Assembly: GCA_025936205.1 (NCBI GenBank)
Contig: JAICTU010000167.1
Coordinates: 1 to 17,024 of the forward strand
Reading direction: 5' to 3'
From: Polyangiaceae bacterium
Lineage (GTDB): Bacteria > Myxococcota > Polyangia > Polyangiales > Polyangiaceae
DNA: 17,024 nt
The notes under the pieces are model-generated. The model searched no databases. It worked only from the letters and a program-made list of their open reading frames with translations, and was not told the DNA's origin. Of this stretch, positions 6,394 through 13,902 are shown piece by piece. Numbering within the stretch: the stretch's first letter is position 1; each line of letters opens with the position of its first letter. The position numbers were made by a program, and so were the translations under genes.

Positions 6394-7942
6394 GGGCTGC
6401 CCTTTCCAGATTGGGGAGGCGCGCGCGAGCGAAGTCTGCAATGCGCTCGGCGGCAGGCGGGTCTTGATTGGCCAGTGTCACGATCACGTACGGGGAGGCG
6501 GCACCCGGTGGATCGCAGATCAGGAGCGCACCGTTCATGCCGGGGGCGCCGCCGTTGTGCCCGACGCAGTGTACCCCGGTCACCGTTTGATCCATGAAAC
6601 CGTAAGCGTAGCGGTCTTGCCCGGGAACGGCGACCTTGCCGGTCGTGAGCAGCCGCGTGTGCTCGGCGTCGAGCAGCACGTGCTGCTCGATGGCATTGGC
6701 AAAGGCGAGCAGGTCTCCGACGGTCGAGTAGCCGCCGCCGGCCGAGCTCCCGCGATAGGGCAACGTATCGTCGTTGGGCCACCACTTCTGGCCGGGCTTC
6801 GGCGGAGGCGAGCCCTCCGGACGAAACGGTATGTAGCCGACAGAGCGCAGCGGCACCGCTTGGTCCTCGGGGAAGGAGCCCGTCGCCTTCATGCCAGCGG
6901 GCGCATACACGTGCTCACTCACGTAGTCGTAGTAGCTCTGACCGGTGACTTTCTCGATCACGACACCGAGCAATACGAAGCCGTAGTTGCTGTACCGCCA
7001 GTCGCTCCCGGGCGGAAACTCGGTCGGCCTTGCCCCAAACAGGCGCACGTAGTCCTCGAGCTTGCGCAGCTCCTTGCGGTGCTCCTTGTATTCGGGACCG
7101 AAGACATCCCCCGTCCCGCCGGTGTGCGTCAGCAGGTGATGCAGGGTGACCTGGCGGGCGAGCTCGCGATTGGGATAGTCCGGCAGGTACTTGTCGAGTG
7201 GGTCGTTGAGCGCGATGCGCCCTGCCTGAACGAGCTGAAGAATGGAGACCGCCGTGAACATCTTGTTCATCGAACCGATCCGGAACTTCGTCTCCAGTGT
7301 GTTGGCGATGTTCCGCTCACGATCGGCGAGGCCCACGGCAAACTCGCAGATGGGCTTGCCCGCTCGAGCGATCAGAACTGCTCCCGAGAACTGTTCGTCC
7401 CGAGAGGCCTGATCGACACGGTCTCGCACTGCGGCTTCAAACTCGTGCGGGCCCAGCGCCTGCGCGGGCGGTTTCTCGAGGGGACGAAAGCGTATGAATG
7501 CGATCTTGCCGTCGGGCGCGAGCATGATGCGCCATTCGGACAACCCGTGGGTCGTGGTGACTTCATAGATGTCGGCACCCTTTGCACCCTGGCCCTTGAA
7601 CACCACCGACTCCACGGGCCCTGCCTGGGCGATGGCGGCAAGGGCTCCGGGCTGCGAACGAATGAGCCCAGCGAGCTCCGGAATCATGTCGTCGTAGTTG
7701 GGCTCGCCGCGTTGCACGCTCGCCAGGTGCTTGCGCAGCGCCAGCTCACCGGGTCGAGCGGTGGTGGGCGCAGGGGCTACGCTGGGCACCGCCGTTTGCG
7801 GCGTTGCAGGTGGCTCGCGAGCGGGAGGCACCGACGTTGCGCAGGCAGCCAGCTCGAAGAGCAGCAGGGCCAGCCCAGAACATCCCGACCAGGGAAGGAG
7901 ACGGAGAGCACGAGCAGCTGAAATCACCATGGCCTCAGACAT
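6380..7942 (-). CDS. Serine hydrolase, class C beta-lactamase/penicillin-binding-protein fold, lipoprotein
   Basis: Envelope serine hydrolase of about 520 residues. With the start at 7942, the N-terminus is a signal peptide ending in LAAC (lipid-accepting Cys34), then a Pro/Ala/Thr linker. An N-terminal accessory domain (about 65-155, including VESVVFKGQGAKGADIYEVT and WRIMLAPDGKIAFIRFRP) precedes the catalytic domain (about 170-515). Motif 1 is S224-M-N-K227 in FRIGSMNKMF, motif 2 is Y317-S-N319, and motif 3 is H462-N-G-G, the HxG form of class C and esterase/D-aminopeptidase relatives. Family members act as DD-peptidases, esterases or amidases; the substrate cannot be chosen here and resistance should not be assumed. 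Start alternatives are 7960 and 7930; 7942 has AGG five bases upstream. It is first of a two-gene leftward unit and divergent from the membrane protein gene at 8130. Confidence 0.9.
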   Translation of the reverse strand: MSEAMVISAARALRLLPWSGCSGLALLLFELAACATSVPPAREPPATPQTAVPSVAPAPTTARPGELALRKHLASVQRGEPNYDDMIPELAGLIRSQPGALAAIAQAGPVESVVFKGQGAKGADIYEVTTTHGLSEWRIMLAPDGKIAFIRFRPLEKPPAQALGPHEFEAAVRDRVDQASRDEQFSGAVLIARAGKPICEFAVGLADRERNIANTLETKFRIGSMNKMFTAVSILQLVQAGRIALNDPLDKYLPDYPNRELARQVTLHHLLTHTGGTGDVFGPEYKEHRKELRKLEDYVRLFGARPTEFPPGSDWRYSNYGFVLLGVVIEKVTGQSYYDYVSEHVYAPAGMKATGSFPEDQAVPLRSVGYIPFRPEGSPPPKPGQKWWPNDDTLPYRGSSAGGGYSTVGDLLAFANAIEQHVLLDAEHTRLLTTGKVAVPGQDRYAYGFMDQTVTGVHCVGHNGGAPGMNGALLICDPPGAASPYVIVTLANQDPPAAERIADFARARLPNLERAAHASL

Positions 7943-8129
7943 GTCCGCCTGACGCCCCATCCTGCTGCGCTATTTCAGCGAAAGGTCCCTCCACCCGCAA
8001 AAGGTCGTGCACGCCCTTTTCAGCGGATGGACCGGCGAGAACCGGACATCATACGCCGCGACTTCCTGCCCGCCTGGTCTTGCCGACATATTGGTTGATC
8101 ATTTCCAGTCGACTGGCTACGGAGCCGTT

Positions 8130-9701
8130 GTGGAGCGGCGTGGCTCGCGCTGGATTTCTGATGCCGGGGCGAGCTTTGCCGGCGGGAAGCGGGGCCTGCG
8201 GCAGCTCGCGTACACTGTACCACTGCTGCTGGCCATCGCGCTGTGCTACGTCTTCCTGGCGAGCGCGGGCACCTTCCGCGAAGTCCCGGGTCGCACCGAC
8301 TACTACGACAAGATCGCAGAGGGCTTCCGCAGCGGCCACCTGTACATCAAGCTGCGCCCGGGGCCGGCGCTGCTGGCAGCACCCAACCCCTATCTCGATC
8401 GTTACGTGACGTTCGAGAACTGGGATGCCAGCCTTTATAAGGGTCATTTCTACCTGTATTGGGGTCCCGTTCCAGCGCTCTTGTTGCTGGCCTTCAAGGT
8501 CGTCAGCGGCCACGCCGGGGTGATCACGGATCAGTGGCTGGTGCTGCTCTTCACCTTGGGCCGCTTGTGCGCAGGAGCACTGCTGCTGATCGATTTGAGC
8601 CGGACTCGTCACCCCGAGCCACCGCCATGGCTGGTGGCGCTCGCGATTGCCGTCTTCGGTCTCGCTGGGCCCACGCCGTACACCATCTGCTCGCCCAACG
8701 TGTATGAGGCATCGCTGATGGGCGGGCAGTGCTTTCTGCTCTGGGGTCTGTGGCTCGCGCTGCGCGGCGTGCTGCGCGCCGAGCGCCGCCTGCCGCTCTT
8801 TCTGCTGGCTGGAGTGCTCTGGGCCCTGGCGCTCGGTTCGCGCGTGACGATGCTGCTCGCCGTGCCGTCCCTCGTGCTCGTGACGCTGGTCACGCTGGCC
8901 TGGCAGGCACGCGACGCGGCACCGAGCTGGCGAGACCAACTCGCAGGGCTGCTGCGGCCTGCGCTCGCGCTCGGGCTGCCGGCGCTGGCGGCGTTGGGCG
9001 CTTACGGCTGGTACAACTACGCGCGTTTTGACTCGCCCACGGACTTCGGCGTCGACTACCAGATCTCGCCCCAGTGGTTCTGGACGCACGAGGCCTTCGT
9101 GCTGCCCAATATTTTTTCGTATCTGTTTGCCCCGCTGCACTGGTCGTGCATGTTTCCGTTCGTCACGTCGCTGACGTTTCGCCCCCTTTCTCCGCTGATC
9201 TCGTGGCCGCCGGGCTATCAGCTGTTCGAAAAAGTCTCCGGGGTGCTGGTGATGGCCCCCTGGTGCTACTTCGGTTTGCTGTGGCTCTGGCGGCTGCTAG
9301 CATCCGGTTGGCGACAGCTGCGGGCGTCCGGCTTGCCGCGCCAGCCGCCGCTGAGCTTGCCCGAGCTGTGGGCGATCGCGTGTTCGCTCGCGATCTTGCC
9401 GGCGATGGCGCCCGCGCTGGGGCTGTGGGAAGCCTCGGCGCGCTATGCAGGCGATGCGCTCTCCGGCGCGCTGATCGCCTCCTCCCTCGCAGCCTTCTGG
9501 CTGTACCGGCGCGCCGAGGCTTCGCAGCGAGTGGCGCGTAGAGCCGGTGCACGGATGCTGGTCGCTGCGTTCGGTCTCTACACCTGCTTCGTCGGCGCGT
9601 TCTCCGGCTTCGCATCGAACGAAGACCCCATTCTGGTCAACAACCCGGCCATGTATCACTGGTTGCGGGCCACCGTCTCCTTCTGCCGGGGCGTGTCGTG
9701 A
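8130..9701 (+). CDS. Polytopic integral membrane protein, GT-C glycosyltransferase-like
   Basis: Protein of about 523 residues with many hydrophobic segments along its length. The first, LAYTVPLLLAIALCYVFLAS, starts near residue 28, followed by a large loop with RTDYYDKIAEGFRSGHLYIK (about 55-74) and YKGHFYLYWGPVPALLLLAF (103-122). The long first extracytoplasmic loop bearing acidic residues resembles GT-C transferases that use polyprenyl-phosphate sugars, but no textbook catalytic motif is certain, so enzyme activity is inferred. The start is uncertain. GTG 8130 has GGAG five bases upstream, while the longer frame from GTG 8007 begins with codons of low G/C third positions and would leave little room for a divergent promoter. 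The stop overlaps the next gene's start (GTGA at 9698-9701), so the two are translationally coupled. Confidence 0.8.
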   Translation: MERRGSRWISDAGASFAGGKRGLRQLAYTVPLLLAIALCYVFLASAGTFREVPGRTDYYDKIAEGFRSGHLYIKLRPGPALLAAPNPYLDRYVTFENWDASLYKGHFYLYWGPVPALLLLAFKVVSGHAGVITDQWLVLLFTLGRLCAGALLLIDLSRTRHPEPPPWLVALAIAVFGLAGPTPYTICSPNVYEASLMGGQCFLLWGLWLALRGVLRAERRLPLFLLAGVLWALALGSRVTMLLAVPSLVLVTLVTLAWQARDAAPSWRDQLAGLLRPALALGLPALAALGAYGWYNYARFDSPTDFGVDYQISPQWFWTHEAFVLPNIFSYLFAPLHWSCMFPFVTSLTFRPLSPLISWPPGYQLFEKVSGVLVMAPWCYFGLLWLWRLLASGWRQLRASGLPRQPPLSLPELWAIACSLAILPAMAPALGLWEASARYAGDALSGALIASSLAAFWLYRRAEASQRVARRAGARMLVAAFGLYTCFVGAFSGFASNEDPILVNNPAMYHWLRATVSFCRGVS

Positions 9702-10639
9702 GCGCGCAGGCGCAGGAGCACGACCCCGCCGAGCTGCGACGAAAGCCATTCGGCCCGGCAGATCCCGGTTTCGCCGATTTCGAGCTGGGCGCGCGAGCGC
9801 TCGTGGACGCCCTGCGCCTGAGCGAAGCACGCGCGTCCGCTGCGTCCGCGTTGATCCTGTTGCGCACGGCGGTGCTCGCCCTCGCCAGAGCTCGCAGAGC
9901 TCGCGCGCCGGAACCTGCGGGCATGCCGCCGCCCGTCGATGACTGGCTCGGCCTGTTGCAACTCCCGGATCTGGCCCCGCTGCTCGAGGCCCTGCCGCCG
10001 GAACATGCCGCGCAGCTGCAGCAGCTGCTCGCGCCGAATTTTGACGCCGCACGGCTCCCGGCGCTGCCCGAGCGCGAGCGCGAACGCTGTCTCATCACGC
10101 TGAGACGCATCGCCTTCGCGCTCGGCGACCCGCTGGAAAACGACGCCTCGGCGCTGCGGCGTGCGCGCACCGCACGGCGCGCACGCCGCGCGGCGCTCGC
10201 TTGCGTCGGGCTGTTGGCGCTGGGCTGGGGTCTGGCGCGCGCGCTGCATCGACCCAATCTCGCCTTGCACAAGCCGGTGGTCGTGGACAGACCGGATCCC
10301 CAGCTGGTCGTGGATCCCGCCCACGTCGTGGACGGCGATCGCACCAACCTCGGCTTCCACACCGTGGCTCGGGGCAACAAAAGCGTCCTGATCGATCTGC
10401 TCACACCCCAGCGCATCCGGCGCGTCGACGTGTACAATCGAATGGACTGCTGTCAGGAGCGTGTCGTGCCGCTCTCCATTGACGTCAGCAACGACGGCAA
10501 GACCTTCCTCCACGTGGCGAACCGGAATCACCGCTTTGCGCTCTGGAAGGCGTCCTTTCCCCCGGTCGAGGCCCGCTGGGTGCGCCTGACCCAGAGCAAC
10601 GACCAGCCCTTTCACCTCTCGGAGATCGAGGTTTACTGA
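9698..10639 (+). CDS. Single-pass membrane protein with C-terminal discoidin (F5/8 type C) domain
   Basis: Protein of 313 residues in three parts. Residues 1-160 are Ala/Arg/Leu-rich, helical-looking and probably cytoplasmic (no known domain). Residues about 165-181 (AALACVGLLALGWGLAR), just after a run of arginines, form one membrane span. Residues 186-313 read as a discoidin domain: NLALHKPVVVD opening, VVDGDRTNLGFHT (210-222), SVLIDLLTPQRIRRVDVYNR (229-248), PLSIDVSNDGKTF (258-270), ARWVRLTQS (292-300) and FHLSEIEVY at the end. Such domains bind sugars or lipids; by the positive-inside rule this one should face the periplasm. The GTG start overlaps the preceding stop, tying it to the GT-C-like protein and suggesting a glycan-binding partner of that protein. 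Cys251-Cys252 is unusual for the fold. Confidence 0.8.
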   Translation: MSAQAQEHDPAELRRKPFGPADPGFADFELGARALVDALRLSEARASAASALILLRTAVLALARARRARAPEPAGMPPPVDDWLGLLQLPDLAPLLEALPPEHAAQLQQLLAPNFDAARLPALPERERERCLITLRRIAFALGDPLENDASALRRARTARRARRAALACVGLLALGWGLARALHRPNLALHKPVVVDRPDPQLVVDPAHVVDGDRTNLGFHTVARGNKSVLIDLLTPQRIRRVDVYNRMDCCQERVVPLSIDVSNDGKTFLHVANRNHRFALWKASFPPVEARWVRLTQSNDQPFHLSEIEVY

Positions 10640-10719
10640 GGTGAAGCCGGTTCCTCGGGCAAACTGCGCCAGGGCGTGCTAGACGCGCTGTCATTGGCCC
10701 AAGGAAATGGGGATTTCGC

Positions 10720-11853
10720 GTGGGTGGCAGCCAGGCGCGTAGCGCGTTGAAGCGGCGCGAGTACTACATCGTGGGCGGCGTGCTGGCGCTGGCCCTGGTC
10801 GTGCGCGGCTGGATCTCGTCTCAGAGCATCGGCTCCAACGACGCGCGCACCTGGGAGGAGTTTGCCAGCCACATCGCCCGGCACGGGCTGCTGCGAACCT
10901 ACCGGGACATCGATTACTTCAACCATCCACCGTTGATGGGCTGGTTCAGCTGGTTGGCGCTGCGCCTGAGCACATTGCTGCACGTCGAGTTCAGCGCAGT
11001 GTTCAAGGCGCCGATCATCGTCATCGATCTGGCCAGCGCCTGGCTGCTGTGGCTGCGCTGGCGTGAGCAGGGCGAGCACCAGGCGGGCAAGATCGCCGTG
11101 CTGTTCGCCTTCAACGCGGTCTCGATCCTGGTCAGCGCATACCACGGCAACACGGACTGTATGTTCGCCACCTTGTGCCTGGCCAGCGCCCTTGCGCTGA
11201 GCCGCGAGCTGTGGGGTTGGGCGGGGCTGGCGCTGGGCGCGGCCATCAACGTCAAGATCGTACCGCTGATGTTGCTGCCGGTGTTTGTCCCGATGCTGCC
11301 TTCGCGCCGCGCGCTGCTGCGCTTTGGCCTGGGCCTCTCGGTGTGTGCGCTACCCTTTGTCCCGGTCGTCTTGCGAATTTGGCCAACGTTCTACCGCAAT
11401 GTCTTCGCCTACAACTCCATGCACTATCAGTGGGGCATCCCGCTGTTGATCGAGAGCACTCAGCAGACGCTGCCGCGGCTCGCGACCTGGCTGCGCCTGC
11501 ACTATGATCCCAACGCGCGCTTTGTGATCCTGGGCATGATGGCGCTGATCGGCGCGCTCCAGCGCTGGCGCAGACAGCTGAATGCGCTCGAGGCCGGCGC
11601 GCTGGGCCTCTCCGTGTTTCTGGTGCTGAGCCCCGGTTTCGGGGTGCAATACCTGGCGTGGGTGGTGCCGCTCCTGTTCGCGGCCAATCCGCGCGCGGCG
11701 TTCACCTTCAGCGCCTACGGCGGCGCGTTCGCGTTCCTCATCTACTACCTGTTCTGGACGGGCACGCATCCCTGGTACTCGGACTTTGGCGATAACTTTC
11801 CCTCACCCAGCCCGTTCGTGGGGGTGTTGGCGTACACTGCGCTGCTGAGCTAG
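10720..11853 (+). CDS. Glycosyltransferase family 87-like (DUF2029-type) membrane protein
   Basis: Polytopic membrane protein of 377 residues, probably a polyprenyl-phosphate-sugar-dependent transferase acting on the outer face of the inner membrane. Visible: an N-terminal span (YYIVGGVLALALVVRGW), an acidic first loop with SNDARTWEEF (Asp41), DYFNHPPLMGWF (65-76), SAYHGNTDCMF (139-149, matching the GN/QxD loop of GT-C mannosyltransferases), a helix with NVKIVPLMLLPVFV, and PGFGVQYLAWVVPLLF near the C-terminus, a strong GT87/PigM-like signature. The GTG start at 10720 follows an AAGGAAATGGGG stretch. It lies 80 bases after the discoidin gene in the same direction, so it probably belongs to the same unit. 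Donor and acceptor are unknown; mannose is the commonest donor sugar in the family. It ends convergently with the GH44 gene, 92 bases away. Confidence 0.85.
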   Translation: MGGSQARSALKRREYYIVGGVLALALVVRGWISSQSIGSNDARTWEEFASHIARHGLLRTYRDIDYFNHPPLMGWFSWLALRLSTLLHVEFSAVFKAPIIVIDLASAWLLWLRWREQGEHQAGKIAVLFAFNAVSILVSAYHGNTDCMFATLCLASALALSRELWGWAGLALGAAINVKIVPLMLLPVFVPMLPSRRALLRFGLGLSVCALPFVPVVLRIWPTFYRNVFAYNSMHYQWGIPLLIESTQQTLPRLATWLRLHYDPNARFVILGMMALIGALQRWRRQLNALEAGALGLSVFLVLSPGFGVQYLAWVVPLLFAANPRAAFTFSAYGGAFAFLIYYLFWTGTHPWYSDFGDNFPSPSPFVGVLAYTALLS

Positions 11854-11945
11854 TGCCTGGGGGGGTTCCGCAAGCTCCTCGCATCCCACGCGCCGGCAAG
11901 CGTCACTGAAGCGAGCGCGACCAGCCAGCCGCGCGCGCGAGAAAG

Positions 11946-13664
11946 TCAGGGCGCCGCGGTCTTCGGGACCAGCACGGAGACGGACAGCGGCGGCATCGTG
12001 TAGAGAAATGCGTTCTCGGCGACGGCCGGCACGGCGCTGCCGGCCACGACGTTGGCGCCCGCGGAAGTGAGCGTGTAGACGGACAGGCTGGCGAAGGACG
12101 AGGGATGGGCGATGGTGATGCCCGCCGTCTTCTCCGACGTGGCCTTGTTGATGAGCACCGTGACGACGCGGTTCTGATCGGCGCTGTCGATGCTGGCGTA
12201 GACCGTTGCCGTCGGTACGTCGCTGGACGACGCATGGATCGACGTGTCGCCGAAAGCGGCGCCCGCTCCATCGAAGTTGCGGTAGGCGCGGAACGCCGCG
12301 TTGGCGAACGTCTCGTTGGCGAGCGCCCAGTAGCTGCCGATGGCCACGCCATAGCTGCCAAAGATGCCCAGCACGTCGGCGACCGCCACGGCGCCCGAGA
12401 TGTCCTGACCGCCGCCGTAGTTCCACTCGGTGATGGCCAGGCCGGTGCCCGGGTAGTGCGCTGCGATCTTGTCGTTGATGCGCGGAAGCAGAGCGATCGG
12501 CGCTTTCAGCACGTCATCGGTGATCCAGCTCTTTTCCTGGTACGAGCTGTCCCAGAGTGAGCGCGGCGCTTGCACGCGCGCCGCCACCGAGTCGGGACTG
12601 ATGTCCGTGCCGGTGATGCGCTTACCGCCGCCCGTCGCCTCCGGGTACCAGTGCAGATCGAGGTAGTCGATCAGGCGGTGGCCCGCCGTGGCCTCTGCCG
12701 CTTTCATCTGGTCGAGATAGTACTCGATGAAGTCGCCCTTGCCGGCCGCGTCGGGGGCGTTCTGCAAACTGACGTAACCGGTGAAGCCATAGGACACGAA
12801 CCCGGTCACCTTGGCCTCGGGCCACACGTTCTTCACCATCGCCGCGTATGTGGCGTTGCGCCCGCACAGCTCGTCGTACGTGACGGGGTCTGGGTGGACC
12901 TCCGCATGGGTCTTCGACCAGAGGTCGGGCTCGTTGTCGAGCGCGAAGACGACGCTCGGGCCATTGGCAGCGCCGACGGTCTTGACCCAGTTCACGAACT
13001 CGTCCTCGTTGACGTAGCCGTCGCTGGTGTCCGGCGTGGTCGAGAGCTCGCTGCCCTTGGTCGCGCGGTTCTGCTTGAAGCGCGTCTGCAGATAGTCGCT
13101 GCCGGAGTTGCGAACGTCACCGCCGCCGTTCTCGTCGCCCGCCACGTAGTCGACGAGCGGAATCGTCAGCAGCGCCGTGCCGCCCAGCGCCCTGGCTCCC
13201 GCGAGCGTGCTCTGCAGCGCATCCCCGGGCGTGCTGCTCTTCGAGAGGTTATTGTCGTTCTGAAACATGTAGTCGCTACCGGCATTGGAAGCGTTCGTCT
13301 CCCAGTTGTAGGCGGTCATGCGATTGCCACCGGAGCGCAGCAGCGTGTAGCTGGTCGGCGTCGCCTTGTCGGGCTGGGCGGTGCCATAGATGAGCGGCGA
13401 GATGGAATGCACGTCGCTGTCCGACCGGATCTCGATGCGCACGTCGGCACTGCCGGGGTCTCCCGGCGTCAACGGCGAACCGGTGCTGGCGCCCGCGGCG
13501 CCGCTTCCCGAGCCTGAAGCGCCGCCCGAAACCACGCCGCTCGCGCCCGCTGAACCCGTACCTGGATCGTCTCCCGATCCGGAGGAGCTCGAGCAGCCAG
13601 CGCCGAGCACGGCAGCAAGTGAAGCAAAGACAACAAAGCGGGCGTGAACCATGACGCCTGTCAT
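11946..13664 (-). CDS. Glycoside hydrolase family 44 endoglucanase/xyloglucanase, lipoprotein
   Basis: Secreted, probably lipid-anchored beta-glucanase of 572 residues. The signal peptide ends in a lipobox (LGAGC, Cys24) followed by a Ser/Gly/Ala-rich spacer to about residue 65. The GH44 domain then starts (IRSDSDVHSISPLIYGTAQ) and carries the family hallmarks RSGGNRMTAYNWETN (110-124), ALDNEPDLW with the acid/base Glu245, DYLDLHWYPEA (about 333-343) and AITEWNYGGG with the nucleophile Glu413. A C-terminal beta-sandwich (from about 480) completes the typical GH44 two-domain form. Known enzymes cleave carboxymethylcellulose, xyloglucan or mannan by a retaining mechanism. ATG 13664 has GGA eight bases upstream; ATG 13652 also fits. 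The frame stays open upstream to 14405, but that part is antisense to another gene. No dockerin or classical CBM is seen, so surface attachment is by the lipid anchor. Confidence 0.93.
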   Translation of the reverse strand: MTGVMVHARFVVFASLAAVLGAGCSSSSGSGDDPGTGSAGASGVVSGGASGSGSGAAGASTGSPLTPGDPGSADVRIEIRSDSDVHSISPLIYGTAQPDKATPTSYTLLRSGGNRMTAYNWETNASNAGSDYMFQNDNNLSKSSTPGDALQSTLAGARALGGTALLTIPLVDYVAGDENGGGDVRNSGSDYLQTRFKQNRATKGSELSTTPDTSDGYVNEDEFVNWVKTVGAANGPSVVFALDNEPDLWSKTHAEVHPDPVTYDELCGRNATYAAMVKNVWPEAKVTGFVSYGFTGYVSLQNAPDAAGKGDFIEYYLDQMKAAEATAGHRLIDYLDLHWYPEATGGGKRITGTDISPDSVAARVQAPRSLWDSSYQEKSWITDDVLKAPIALLPRINDKIAAHYPGTGLAITEWNYGGGQDISGAVAVADVLGIFGSYGVAIGSYWALANETFANAAFRAYRNFDGAGAAFGDTSIHASSSDVPTATVYASIDSADQNRVVTVLINKATSEKTAGITIAHPSSFASLSVYTLTSAGANVVAGSAVPAVAENAFLYTMPPLSVSVLVPKTAAP

Positions 13665-13670
13665 CGAACA

Positions 13671-13745
13671 GTTCCGACGGAACCACAACCCCGTGGAGCA
13701 CTCCGGAACCGGTACCACAGGAGCCCCGCCCAGCCAGAGCGGGGC
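13671..13745. repeat. Inverted repeats in the GH44 upstream region
   Basis: Two inverted repeats lie just before the GH44 start. GTTCC-gac-GGAAC covers 13671-13683. GCCCCGC (13723-13729) pairs with GCGGGGC (13739-13745) around a nine-base loop. Two ACCGGT hexamers (13708-13713 and 13746-13751) flank the second stem. They may be operators or a 5'-leader structure. The 238-bp region between the divergent GH44 gene and 13903 holds no other gene and must carry both promoters, which I cannot place. Confidence 0.4.
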
Positions 13746-13902
13746 ACCGGTCCCCCAAAATGGGCGGAGGGGTGTTCGATTTCGGCGCCCCTGCAAACAC
13801 TGGATCCTCGTGCAACATCGAGGTCGCTTCGCGAATGATGAAATCGTCCTGCTACGATGAAGGTTTCGCCGGCTCCCCGCGAATACGGGGGAAGGCTCCA
13901 GC

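Noticed and set aside
6380..7942. Reading the beta-lactamase-fold protein as an antibiotic-resistance gene
   Set aside because: SxxK, YxN and HxG motifs are shared by esterases and DD-peptidases; nothing nearby (no AmpR-type regulator beside it) supports resistance.
8007..8129. N-terminal extension of the GT-C-like protein from GTG 8007
   Set aside because: Codons here have low G/C third positions (for example ATA TTG GTT GAT CAT), no signal or motif is encoded, and GTG 8130 has a well-placed GGAG. Kept as an alternative only.
8049..9140. Long leftward open frame (363 codons, rich in Gln, Arg and Ala) opposite the GT-C-like gene
   Set aside because: The composition is what antisense reading of high-GC membrane-protein codons gives; no motif is present, and the opposite strand has a convincing polytopic protein with conserved motifs.
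13679..13710. GGAACC motifs (13679, 13705) and GGAACT (16605) as ECF -35 boxes
   Set aside because: Motif is short, and the bases about 16 positions downstream are not alike between copies, so no shared -10 element supports an autoregulated ECF promoter.
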